Positions 19,830 to 27,909 of a DNA stretch of 64,000 nt are shown in pieces. Made by a program: the position numbers and the translations under genes. The stretch covers positions 186,001 to 250,000 of the forward strand of contig JAHBXR010000006.1 of assembly GCA_019636335.1 (NCBI GenBank), in the 5' to 3' direction. The notes under the pieces were generated by a model, which did not search any database, was not told the origin of the DNA, and saw only the letters and a list, made by a program, of their open reading frames with translations. Numbering within the stretch: position 1 is the stretch's first letter; the number at the start of each line of letters is the position of its first letter. Origin of the DNA: Pirellulales bacterium. Its GTDB lineage: Bacteria > Planctomycetota > Planctomycetia > Pirellulales > JAEUIK01.

Positions 19830-20051
19830 ATGCGCATGACTGTCGCTGAATTCAAGAAAAGATTTCCGGATCGTCCAGATCCAATCCCTTCGGAGTTCGC
19901 TGGCAAATGGGTGGTATGGAATAGCACTCGAACAAGTATCATTGCGCACGGCGATACCCTGGCGGAAGTCGAGCGCCAGGTTGAAGAAGGGGGTTATACC
20001 GACCCCGTCTTCCATCGAGTCCCCACCACTCCTTTCTTGGGTGGGACATGA
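19830..20051 (+). CDS. DUF5678-like small protein
   Basis: A 73-aa protein with the compact core GKWVVWNSTRTSIIAHGDTLAEVERQ that resembles DUF5678 domains (a short beta-hairpin-plus-helix module of unknown function). A strong ribosome site (GGAGGAAACACC) precedes the ATG. The stop overlaps the next gene's ATG (ATGA at 20048-20051), so the two are translationally coupled. In my recollection such small proteins are often encoded directly before a retropepsin-like protein, as here. Composition is less GC-rich than the flanking core genes. The pair sits between recG and a scar containing pieces of recG and mqnE. Confidence 0.65.
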   Translation: MRMTVAEFKKRFPDRPDPIPSEFAGKWVVWNSTRTSIIAHGDTLAEVERQVEEGGYTDPVFHRVPTTPFLGGT

Positions 20052-20500
20052 TCTTCAACTACACGACTATAATCTCGACGGCGCCTGAAGATGGCGAGCC
20101 GATGCTGATTATGCGCCCGGAAATTTTCATTACGATACACGGAGCAACACGATCGCACCGATATCTAGGACTCGTTGATACAGGGGCGGACTTCACCGTG
20201 TTTCCAGAATCTGTGGCCGAACAGATCGGCATCAAGCCGACTCCAGGTAGCGGTCCAGCAATCACCGCCTTTGGCGGTCAACAATTGCGGCTCAGCTTTG
20301 CAGATGTCGACCTAGAAATATCGGACGGCGAGAGCAGTTGCCGGTGGAATGCAAGAATCCAGTTTGCCGATATCCCAAGTGCGAAAGATGAAACACTGCT
20401 CTTGGGCCATGTGGGGTTTCTCGAGTTCTTCAGCGCGACATTCTACGGCGAACAATGCGAACTCGAGTTGTCCCCGAATGCAAACCTCCTGCTAAGCTGA
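20048..20500 (+). CDS. retropepsin-like aspartic protease family protein
   Basis: A 150-aa single-domain protein with the aspartic protease signature LVDTGADFTVFP (residues about 42-53; catalytic Asp-Thr-Gly), a flap-like region FGGQQLRL, and the hydrophobic-hydrophobic-Gly block TLLLGHVGFLEFF near the end. Retropepsins work as dimers, each monomer giving one aspartate, which fits the length. No signal peptide or membrane anchor, so cytoplasmic. Coupled by a 4-base overlap with the DUF5678-like gene; the partner may be a substrate or regulator, which is inference. Confidence 0.75.
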   Translation: MIFNYTTIISTAPEDGEPMLIMRPEIFITIHGATRSHRYLGLVDTGADFTVFPESVAEQIGIKPTPGSGPAITAFGGQQLRLSFADVDLEISDGESSCRWNARIQFADIPSAKDETLLLGHVGFLEFFSATFYGEQCELELSPNANLLLS

Positions 20501-20531
20501 TATCTGTAATCACTCATTCCTGAGCCAGCCC

Positions 20532-20616
20532 CCCCCACGGCAATCGCCTTGGCTGTTTCCCAGTTCCTCCGTCGCGGACCATGCGGTGGTAATGCGTGTC
20601 GCGTTCCGTCGGCTCG
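20532..20616 (-). pseudogene. diverged fragment of the mqnE 3' end
   Basis: About 85 bases that align with the last codons of mqnE at 22795-22880, same orientation, with about ten mismatches and one single-base gap (roughly 87 percent identity by eye). The gap breaks the reading frame, so it cannot be a coding tail. It abuts the recG fragment beginning at about 20625. Confidence 0.8.
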
Positions 20617-20624
20617 TGTACGAG

Positions 20625-20820
20625 CGGCCCCGGCGATCTGCTGGGCACGAAACAGCACGGCATACCGGCCATGTGGATCGCCGATCTGAAGTGCGACTCA
20701 CCGGTACTGGAAGAAGCCCGCCGCGACGCGCTGGCACTGGTCGAGCGAGACCCCGGCATCGCCCTGCCCGAGCACGCGCGGCTGCGCAAGCAGATGATCA
20801 CCCGCTACGGCCGCGTGTGG
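20625..20820 (+). pseudogene. duplicated 3' fragment of recG (left part)
   Basis: Nearly identical to recG 19536-19731 at a constant offset of 1089 bases, with only two mismatches seen (19539/20628 and one C-to-T near 20692). The fragment is interrupted after GCGTGTGG by the IS element; the recG sequence resumes at 22203. It has no start and cannot encode a helicase. Confidence 0.92.
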
Positions 20821-22202
20821 GGTAGTGCATCATTCCTTCTGTAAACGCGTGGCAGCCAGCATTGCTGTCATTCGCGCGTGAAGTGATCTTGGAAAGGGCG
20901 GGCCATACGCGGTTTTCTTTGGGAATTACCACATTTCCAAGGAGACACGCCCATGACCCACCGCGATCATCGTAACCGCCTCGACTTCGAGACCCAAGCC
21001 GACTCCGATTCGCCGGGCAGCTTCCACGAGCTGCTTGAGTTGCTGGTCGACCACGGCTTCGACGGCATGGCTCAGGCGATGCAGACGCTGTTGAATGAAG
21101 CCATGAAGCTTAACGCAGCCAGAAGGGGCGTGCAGCTCCTACGACGTTATCGCCTGACCGCCGCGGCTATGCCACCGTTTCCTGGGCGCTGCGTCGCTCG
21201 CACCCGCCTGGGTACGCTCGAGCTGGCCGTGCCTCTGCGCGCGCGGCATCGAGTTCCCATCTGCCGGCTTTGGAGCGTGGCACGTGGAGCGAACGCGCGC
21301 GTTGGCCGCGGCGGTCGCCGAGATGTATCTCCAAGGGGTCTCGACGCGGAAGGTGACCGCCGTGATGGAGCAACTCTGCGGCCGCGAAGTAACCAGCATG
21401 CAGGTCAGCCGCGCCGTGCAGACGCTCGACGAAGAGCTGACCGCCTGGCGGAGTGCGGCCGTTGCCGAGGTCCTGTACTTGCTTTCTCGACGCCTGCCAT
21501 GAAAGGTCCGCATCGGCGGCACCGTGGTCTCCTGCGCGCTCTTGGTCGCGATCGGCGTCCAGCCCGACGGGCGACGCAGCGTGTTGGGCCTGAGCGTCTC
21601 GCTTTCCGAAGCCGAGGTGCATTGACGCGAGTTTTCGTTGACTGCGCTGCGTGGTTTCGTACGGCGTGCGGTTGATCACCAGTGACGATCACGCCGGACT
21701 GCGGGCCGCCTTGCAGGCCCGATTTGCGGGCGTGCCCTGGCAGCGATGTCAAATTACCGGCAGCAGAGAATCATCAGACTGCTCCATGCCAAACGTACCG
21801 CAGACGAAGCGCGCCGCGATCTGCGCTTCGGTACTAACCGCGCCGAACGCGCGTGTTGGATCGGCTGCTGGGCCAGATGGTGTCGAAGCACGTCACGTCG
21901 GCGCCGAAGCTAGCGGCCTGGTTGGAGGCCAACGTGCCGGAGGGGCTGGCCGTGTTCGCCTTCCCGGCCGAGCATCGCCGGCGGCTGCGGACGAATAACG
22001 CGCTGGAGCGATTGAACCGCGAGCTGAAGCGGCGGACGCGCGTGGCGAGCATCTTCCCCAACGAAGCCTCCTTGCTCCGCCTGGCCACCGCGGTGCTGAT
22101 GGAGACCGACGATGAGTGGCAAACCGAGAAACGCTACCTCCCCAAGACAACCTCGTAACCCCACCCAACAAAGGTCATTTACAGAACAACGGTTGCACTA
22201 TC
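20821..22202 (+). mobile_element. IS256-family (Mutator-type) insertion sequence, degenerate
   Basis: A 1382-bp element bounded by imperfect terminal inverted repeats: left end GGTAGTGCA...TTCTGTAAA, right end (reverse complement) GATAGTGCA...TTCTGTAAA. It is flanked by an 8-bp direct repeat GCGTGTGG (20813-20820 and 22203-22210), the target-site duplication expected for IS256-type transposition. Reading recG sequence across the element (20820 to 22211) restores the duplicated recG tail exactly, which confirms both boundaries. The transposase inside is frameshifted, so the element should no longer move on its own. Confidence 0.9.
20953..22158 (+). pseudogene. IS256-family transposase, frameshifted
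   Basis: Begins with ATGACCCACCGC and an AAGGAG ribosome site, but the Mutator-family blocks lie in different frames. The N-terminal MAQAMQTLLNEAMKL and RLGTLELAVPLRA share the first frame (to about 21270). MYLQGVSTRKVTAVMEQLCG lies in a second (21284-21502, then a stop). The DDE-region block GVRLITSDDHAGLRAAL is in a third (from 21651). The C-terminal NALERLNRELKRRTRVASIF is back in the first (21853-22158). At least three indels are needed. Intact relatives are about 400 aa. The region around the first catalytic aspartate is itself scrambled (near 21480-21500). Confidence 0.9.
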
Positions 22203-22225
22203 GCGTGTGGGACTTGGGGGATGTG
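22203..22225 (+). pseudogene. duplicated 3' fragment of recG (right part)
   Basis: GCGTGTGG followed by GACTTGGGGGATGTG, identical to recG 19724-19746; the first eight bases are the target duplication. The match ends just before the recG stop codon, after which the sequence differs from that behind intact recG. Confidence 0.85.
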
Positions 22226-22360
22226 AGGTGACAGGCATTTCGCAGGGCGAACGCTTTTTTCCAGATTCTCAGTCAGACCGCGTGATATGAGGCAGCCCGA
22301 GCACGCCTTCTCCGTTGGACTTGCATTGCGAGCTAAATTCGCCGTCAACGGGAGAACACC

Positions 22361-22698
22361 ATGGAATGGCTGTTGGAAAACGTTTATGCGCCGGCAGAGT
22401 TTTTTATTTTGCACCCCGAGCGGGCATTTCTCATGGCGGCTGGCTACCTGATGCTGGTCGGCATCTCGATGCTCTACGCAAACGGTCTCCCAGTCTGGCG
22501 GCATCTCGCGGCACTGGTGACGGCGATGCTTTGGGGCTTTTTGGCTTGAATGAATTGCACGCTATCGACCAGGGTTGGAACATCCGGGTCGATGTGCTAT
22601 TCACTTGGCCCGTGTTGTTCGTTTTCTCAGCGGCAGCGATCGGACAGGAAGTCTACTCGCTAACTCGACACGCTCGCCGGGCAGTCATCCCACGCTGA
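22361..22698 (+). pseudogene. small membrane protein, frame-disrupted or two overlapping ORFs
   Basis: ATG at 22361 opens a 62-aa frame with two hydrophobic helices (ending LVTAMLWGFLA, stop at 22547-22549). In the -1 frame, sequence from about 22546 reads on without a stop to 22698 (LNELHAIDQGWN..., a third helix TWPVLFVFSAAAIGQEVYSL, then a basic tail). Together they would make a sensible protein of about 112 aa with three helices, so I read this as one gene with a single-base loss or gain near the run of five T at about 22537-22541. A programmed shift or two coupled peptides is possible. No family recognised. Confidence 0.5.
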
Positions 22699-22789
22699 AA
22701 CGTGCCGACGCTACGACATCGATCTGCTGGCGCTGTGGATGCGGACCGCGAATCCGTCGACCGCTCGTAATTACACGCGGCCCACGCCA

Positions 22790-23926
22790 CTAAGCCCCCA
22801 CGGCAATCGCCTCGGCCGTTTCCCAGTTCGCGCCGTCGCGGACCACGCGGTGGTAGAGCGTGTCGCGCTCCAGCGGCTCGCGCCCCGCTTCTTCGATCAG
22901 CCGGCGGATCTGTTCCACGGTCAGCAGCTCGGGCGTTTCCGCGCCGGCGTCGTGATAGATCAGCTCGTGCCGCACCGTGCCGTCCAGATCGTCGGCGCCG
23001 TACGACAAGGCCGTCTGCGCCGTGCCGATGCCGAGCATGATCCAATAGGCCTTGATGTGCGGGAAGTTGTCGAGCATCAGCCGGCTCACGGCCATCGTCC
23101 GCAAGTCCATCAAGCCCGACGGTTTGCGAATGTGATCCAGCTTCGTGTTGTCGGGATGGAACGCCAGTGGAATGAAGGTCTGGAAGCCCCCCGTTTCGTC
23201 CTGCAACTCGCGCAGGCGAATCAGGTGGTCGACGCGGTGGTAGGCGTTCTCGATGTGGCCGTAGAGCATGGTGGCGTTCGTGTGCAGTCCCAGCTCATGT
23301 GCCTCGCGGTGAATGTCGATCCAGTTCTTGGCGTCGGCCTTGTGCTCGCAGATGCGGTCGCGGACTTCGGGGTGAAAGATCTCGGCGCCGCCACCGGGCA
23401 GGCTGCCGAGCCCCGCCTCCTTCATGTCTTCCAAAATGCGACGCACGGGCAGCTTCGTTAGGTGCTGGAACCAGTTGATCTCGACGGCGGTCCAGGCCTT
23501 CAGGTGGAGCCGGGGATAGGCCTCGTGCAGGATGCGAATGATGTTCACGTACCATTCGTACTTGCGCTGATGGTGCAGGCCCCCCACGATGTGCATCTCG
23601 GTGCAGCCCGACTCGACCGCCTCGCGGCCGCGCGCCAGGATCTGCTCGTCCGACATGGCGTAGCCCTTGGGATCGCGCAGGTCGGAGCGAAACGCGCAGA
23701 AGATGCAGCGATAGACGCAGACGTTCGTGGGATTCAGGTGCGTGTTGATGTTGTAGTAGGCGAGGTTGCCGTTCTTCCGCTCGCGGACGATGTTGGCGAG
23801 GGCACCCACATCATTCAGCGGCGCCTCGGGACTGTAGAGGAACAACCCTTCGTCGAGCGAGAGCCGCTCGCCGGCCAGAACCTTGGCACGAATCTGATCG
23901 AGATTTCCCGAGGCCGTGCGGATCAT
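22790..23926 (-). CDS. mqnE: aminodeoxyfutalosine synthase (radical SAM)
   Basis: A 378-aa radical SAM enzyme of the futalosine route to menaquinone; it joins the mqnA product to S-adenosylmethionine to make aminodeoxyfutalosine. The cluster-binding CxxxCxxC lies in NPTNVCVYRCIFCAF, preceded by NLAYYNINTHLN, which favours MqnE over the related MqnC and CofH. GCTEMHIVGGLHHQRKYEWY, LPGGGAEIFHPEVR and HTNATMLYGHIEN support this. It lies 32 bases downstream of the prenyltransferase gene, forming a menaquinone operon. A diverged copy of its 3' end lies at 20532-20616. Confidence 0.92.
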   Translation of the reverse strand: MIRTASGNLDQIRAKVLAGERLSLDEGLFLYSPEAPLNDVGALANIVRERKNGNLAYYNINTHLNPTNVCVYRCIFCAFRSDLRDPKGYAMSDEQILARGREAVESGCTEMHIVGGLHHQRKYEWYVNIIRILHEAYPRLHLKAWTAVEINWFQHLTKLPVRRILEDMKEAGLGSLPGGGAEIFHPEVRDRICEHKADAKNWIDIHREAHELGLHTNATMLYGHIENAYHRVDHLIRLRELQDETGGFQTFIPLAFHPDNTKLDHIRKPSGLMDLRTMAVSRLMLDNFPHIKAYWIMLGIGTAQTALSYGADDLDGTVRHELIYHDAGAETPELLTVEQIRRLIEEAGREPLERDTLYHRVVRDGANWETAEAIAVGA

Positions 23927-23958
23927 ACGGTTCCTTTACTACTTGCGCTCGTGCGCCG

Positions 23959-24846
23959 TTACATCAGCAAGTCGGCCGCGCCGATGAGAAACAGGCCGAC
24001 GCTGATCACGCCGTTGACATTATAAAAAGCCAGGTTGACTCGCGTCAGGTCGTCGGGGCGCACGAGCCAGTGTTCGTAAATCAAGAGCGCGGCGACCGCC
24101 CCGATGCCGCACCAGTAGATCCAACCAAACGACGGATAGACCAGCGGCAGCACCGCCAACAGACCAATCATGCCGGCGTGACAAATCGTCGCCAGGTGCA
24201 AGGCGCCGGCCACCCCCAATCGTACCGGCACGCTCCGCAGCCCCGCCTGTCGATCGAAGTCAACATCCTGGCAAGCGTAAATGATATCGAAGCCGGCCAC
24301 CCAAAGCATGACGGCCAGACCGAGAATCACCGGCGGCCAGGCCAACTCTCCGCGCAGGGCGATCCAGGTGGCTATGGGAGCGAGCATCAAGGCAGCCCCC
24401 AACCAGAAATGCGCCAGCGACGTAAATCGCTTGGCAAAGCTGTAACCGCAGATAATCACCAGCACGGGAATCGACAGATATAGCGGCCACCAGTTCGGCA
24501 GAAACAGCAGCGTGCTGGCCACGAAGCCGACCACGCAGGACAGGGCAAACGTCGCCACGCTCGTCACGCTCAGCAATCCCGCCGGAATGTGACGCACCTG
24601 GGTGCGAGGGTTCTCGGCGTCGATCCGCGCATCGACCAGCCGATTGAACGACATCGCGGCGCTGCGAGCGAACACCATGCACAGCAACACGCCGAGCAAA
24701 TCCTGCCAGCGGAACGCGACCGGTGGTCCGCCGGTTGTCGAGGGTGCTTGCCAGGCCATCACCGCCGCCAACAGCGCGAACGGCAAGGCGAACAGCGTAT
24801 GGCTGAAGCGAATCATCTCCAGGATGTGGACGAGCCGCTGATACAT
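23959..24846 (-). CDS. mqnP: UbiA-family prenyltransferase of menaquinone synthesis
   Basis: A 295-aa integral membrane protein with about eight to nine helices. The two Mg-diphosphate motifs are NRLVDARIDAENPRT (residues about 68-82) and DVDFDRQAGLRSVPVRLG (about 190). UbiA enzymes attach a polyprenyl chain to an aromatic ring; next to mqnE the acceptor is most likely the futalosine-pathway naphthoate, as in MqnP. The ATG at 24846 gives the usual short N-terminus before the RFSHTLFALPFALLA helix; the frame stays open to 24930. Confidence 0.88.
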   Translation of the reverse strand: MYQRLVHILEMIRFSHTLFALPFALLAAVMAWQAPSTTGGPPVAFRWQDLLGVLLCMVFARSAAMSFNRLVDARIDAENPRTQVRHIPAGLLSVTSVATFALSCVVGFVASTLLFLPNWWPLYLSIPVLVIICGYSFAKRFTSLAHFWLGAALMLAPIATWIALRGELAWPPVILGLAVMLWVAGFDIIYACQDVDFDRQAGLRSVPVRLGVAGALHLATICHAGMIGLLAVLPLVYPSFGWIYWCGIGAVAALLIYEHWLVRPDDLTRVNLAFYNVNGVISVGLFLIGAADLLM

Positions 24847-25036
24847 ATTTCTACGAACTTCCGGATAGCGAATCGAACGCTCTGATTGCTCGTCGACAAG
24901 CCGAGACGACAGGGAACCCGCGTGTCGCATAAACTACTGATCGTCCCCGTGTCGGCACGTTTCTGCAAGGGTGGAGAGTCCTCGCCCATCACTAGAACCG
25001 CAGTCGTTGGGCGGAGTTCACCGGTCGGCGGGGCAA

Positions 25037-25066
25037 TTGTTTCGGGCCAAAGGGGACTGCTATACT
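25037..25066 (+). promoter_or_regulatory. candidate promoter for purC
   Basis: TTGTTT (25037-25042), 18-base spacer, TATACT (25061-25066; five of six consensus bases). The predicted transcription start would be about 35 bases before the purC ATG. Confidence 0.4.
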
Positions 25067-25108
25067 CGGCCTTCCCCACAGCATATCTCCCCGGCAAGGC
25101 CCCGCCCC

Positions 25109-26005
25109 ATGTCCGCCTCTTCGTCCCCTCTGCTCGAAACCTCGCTTCCCGACCTGCCCGTCCGCCGGGGGAAGGTGCGCGACGTCTATGACCTGGGAAA
25201 ACAGCTCCTGATCGTCAGTACCGATCGGACGAGTGCCTTTGACTGGGTCATGCCCAACGGCATTCCCGACAAGGGACGCGTGCTGACGCAGTTGAGCAAG
25301 TTCTGGTTCGAACTGCTGGGAGAATCGAACCACCTGATCTCGACCGACGTCCACGAATTCGGCCTTGCGCCGGAGATCGATCTCGAGCCGCTCGTCGGCC
25401 GGTCGATGCTGGTACGTAAGACGAACGTCGTGCCGATCGAGTGTGTCGTCCGCGGCTATTTGGCCGGCTCGGGCTGGAAGGAGTACCGCCAATCGCAGAC
25501 CGTGTGCGGCGAGAAGCTGCCTCCGGGGTTGACCGAAAGCGACAAGCTGCCCCGACCGATCTTTACGCCCGCCACCAAGGCCGAATCGGGACATGACGAG
25601 AACATCCCCTTCGCCGCCATGGCGCGCTACGTGGGCAACAGCGTGGCCGAGGAACTGCGCCAGCGGAGCATCGCCATCTACGAACGCGCCGCCGAACACG
25701 CGCGCGGCCACGGCATCATCATCGCCGACACGAAGTTCGAATGGGGCATGGTCGGCGGCGAGATCATCTTGATCGACGAGGTGCTCACGCCCGATAGCTC
25801 GCGCTTCTGGCCCGCCGATCAGTATCAGCCCGGCGGACCGCAGATGTCGTTCGACAAGCAGTTCGTTCGCGATTGGCTCGAAACCACGGGCTGGGACAAG
25901 AACAGCCCTCCGCCGGCGCTGCCGGACGACGTCGTTCGCAAGACTCGCGAGAAATACGTCGAGGCCTACGAGCGGCTCACGATGCTGCCGTTTGCGTGGC
26001 GCTGA
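25109..26005 (+). CDS. purC: phosphoribosylaminoimidazole-succinocarboxamide synthase
   Basis: A 298-aa ATP-dependent ligase of purine synthesis that adds aspartate to CAIR. Family motifs are complete: [49 protein letters not shown], and [17 protein letters not shown]. Length fits the longer bacterial/yeast-like form. The ATG at 25109 is close to the first conserved block; an open frame runs further upstream without conserved sequence. Its 3' end overlaps the convergent DUF3592-like gene by 29 bases. Confidence 0.95.
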   Translation: MSASSSPLLETSLPDLPVRRGKVRDVYDLGKQLLIVSTDRTSAFDWVMPNGIPDKGRVLTQLSKFWFELLGESNHLISTDVHEFGLAPEIDLEPLVGRSMLVRKTNVVPIECVVRGYLAGSGWKEYRQSQTVCGEKLPPGLTESDKLPRPIFTPATKAESGHDENIPFAAMARYVGNSVAEELRQRSIAIYERAAEHARGHGIIIADTKFEWGMVGGEIILIDEVLTPDSSRFWPADQYQPGGPQMSFDKQFVRDWLETTGWDKNSPPPALPDDVVRKTREKYVEAYERLTMLPFAWR

Positions 26006-26528
26006 GTCGCCGCTGCACGACGGCGATGTAGATCCACAGCGCGATGCCGCAGGCCAGAAACGTGCTGGCGGCCGCGGCCGGACCGGGGGGCGCGGCGATC
26101 GCTCCCTCGACCCCGTAGTAGTTCGCGTTGTCGGGGTCGTAACGCAGCGCGATCTGCTTCTCCTCGAGCGCCTTGGCAAAGATGTGCTCGTCGATCTTGA
26201 TCTCTGCCCGCACACCCTCGGTTTTCTCGTCGGTGGCCCCCGCCGGCAGGAACGAGGCCCACATCGTGTACTTGTGCCGACCGCGGGCCACGCCCAGATA
26301 CGATTCGGGATCGATCACGCGTGCCACGACCAGCACCCCCTCGGTGCGCAGGCGATGCGCCTTGTACCATTCGAGGCTGTAGAAACCGAACATGACGATG
26401 CTGGCCACGACGAGCATGGCCGAGACGATGCGCAGCTTGCCCGCGACGTCGGGCGTCAGCCAATGAGGCTTCGACGCGGCGGCGGAAGCCTCGACGGTCT
26501 CGGCAGCGGCCTGTTCGATTTCGGTCAT
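25977..26528 (-). CDS. DUF3592-like membrane protein
   Basis: A 183-aa protein with one membrane helix near residues 35-55 ([23 protein letters not shown]), an extracytoplasmic beta-rich domain and a second helix near 155-173 ([17 protein letters not shown]). The arrangement, together with [13 protein letters not shown] and a stretch [10 protein letters not shown], resembles DUF3592 proteins, whose role is unknown. ATG at 26528 ([10 protein letters not shown]) was chosen over 26558. The gene ends inside the 3' end of purC on the other strand. Confidence 0.6.
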   Translation of the reverse strand: MTEIEQAAAETVEASAAASKPHWLTPDVAGKLRIVSAMLVVASIVMFGFYSLEWYKAHRLRTEGVLVVARVIDPESYLGVARGRHKYTMWASFLPAGATDEKTEGVRAEIKIDEHIFAKALEEKQIALRYDPDNANYYGVEGAIAAPPGPAAAASTFLACGIALWIYIAVVQRRLSATQTAAS

Positions 26529-26726
26529 GGACGGGTTTCCGGGGGCTTCCACTATCATATCACGCGGGGTGCATTCCGGAGCGCGCGTTGCCCCGTGCCA
26601 CAGGCTGACCTAGAATCCGCGCTCGCCGGGCATCTCTGGCCGGCACGTTCGTTCGTCACGTTTCGGGCGCACGTCTGGCTCGTGGCGACAGTACGAACCC
26701 ATTCTTGCTGACGGGGGAATCAGGCG

Positions 26727-27788
26727 ATGTTGGTTCGCATGCTTTCGCGACGCTGGCTCGTATCGAGCCTTTTGCTGATGTTCTTTCTGACGGCGCTGGC
26801 CCTGCTCACTTCCTCTGCCGCACGAGGTCAAAAGCCCGCCGACGCCCTAAAACCCGGCTGGGTCAAAGGGAAAGGGTATGGCTGGATCTGGGGCGCGGAC
26901 GACGAAGTGGGCGCGCTGAACGCCATGACCCCGGAGACCATCGAGGCCGCACTCAAGATTCCCACGACCGGCCGCGTGTTCGATCTGGGGGTAACTTACA
27001 GCCGCAACAGCTACAAGTGGCCCGGCCACGCGCCGGCCGAGATCATGACCTTCCGCGGACCCGAAGGGGTCAAACGGCAGAAAGACTTTCCCGATGCCGA
27101 GAACCCCAGTGGCCAGGCCTGGCATAGCTGCGCCCTGTTTATGAGCGACAACGTCGGCACGCAGATCGACGGACTCGGCCACGTCACCGTGGGCGAAGAC
27201 AATCACTGGTACAACGGCTTCCGCGAAGCGGATTGGGGAGGCAACTTCGGTGTGCGCAAGTGCGACGCGACGACCATCCCACCGATCGTGGCCCGGGGGG
27301 TCATGCTCGACATCGCCGCGCTCAAGGGAGTCGAGGCCCTGCCGGCGCACTACGCCATCACCCCGCTCGACGTCGATGCGGCCCTCGCGCGGCAGAAGAT
27401 CGGACTGCGTCCCGGCGACGTGGTGCTGTTTCGCACGGGCACGCTGCGCTACTGGGGCGCCGAGGGGGCGGACCAGGACCTGCTCGCCGAGCACGACTCG
27501 GCCGGCATCACGCTCGATACGGCGAAGTATCTCGTCGAGCAATTCGGCGCCATGATGATCGGCTCCGACACGAGCGGTCTGGAAGTCAATCCGCCCCCGC
27601 CCGGCTCAGACACCTTCATCCCGGTGCATCGCTACCTGCTGATCGAGCAGGGCATCCACATTCTCGAATTCCACAACCTCGAGGAGCTTTCGCGCGACAA
27701 GATCTACGAGTTCTGCTACGTCGCCAGCACGAACAAGATCGCCGGCACCACGGCCGGCTTCGCCCTGCGGCCGTTGGCTCTGAAATAA
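26727..27788 (+). CDS. cyclase family protein (kynurenine formamidase-like fold), exported
   Basis: A 353-aa protein with a signal peptide (LVSSLLLMFFLTALALLTSSAARG) and a cyclase/formamidase domain. The family's metal motif is usually HxGTHxD; here the equivalent region reads SDNVGTQIDGLGHV, so the two histidines are replaced while the aspartate and the following histidine remain. Other family blocks are present (GLRPGDVVLFRTGTLRYWG, GSDTSGLEV, HRYLLIEQGIHILEFHNLEEL). The longer architecture matches a subgroup often annotated only as cyclase. Substrate unknown. An IR repeat element follows immediately after the stop. Confidence 0.8.
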   Translation: MLVRMLSRRWLVSSLLLMFFLTALALLTSSAARGQKPADALKPGWVKGKGYGWIWGADDEVGALNAMTPETIEAALKIPTTGRVFDLGVTYSRNSYKWPGHAPAEIMTFRGPEGVKRQKDFPDAENPSGQAWHSCALFMSDNVGTQIDGLGHVTVGEDNHWYNGFREADWGGNFGVRKCDATTIPPIVARGVMLDIAALKGVEALPAHYAITPLDVDAALARQKIGLRPGDVVLFRTGTLRYWGAEGADQDLLAEHDSAGITLDTAKYLVEQFGAMMIGSDTSGLEVNPPPPGSDTFIPVHRYLLIEQGIHILEFHNLEELSRDKIYEFCYVASTNKIAGTTAGFALRPLALK

Positions 27789-27874
27789 GCGCGTAGGTCA
27801 GGTACGCCGTACCTGACAATCAATCGAGTGGCGACATCGAACATTGTCAGGTACGGCGTACCTGACCTACGCGC
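27789..27874. repeat. 86-bp palindromic repeat, copy A
   Basis: Two perfect 32-base inverted arms (27789-27820 and 27843-27874; left arm begins GCGCGTAGGTCAGGTACGCC) around a 22-base loop containing TCGAGTGGCGACATCGA. Each arm itself contains an inner palindrome (GGTACGCCGTACC). A related copy lies at 55573-55656. It sits between two convergent genes and could also stop transcription. Confidence 0.9.
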
Positions 27875-27909
27875 CTCATCGGCTTCTCTGTATCGCGAGC
27901 TTACATCTA

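Noticed and set aside
22530..22552. Programmed -1 frameshift signal in the small membrane gene
   Set aside because: The T5 run does not form a canonical X-XXY-YYZ heptamer in the right phase, and no downstream stimulatory hairpin is evident.
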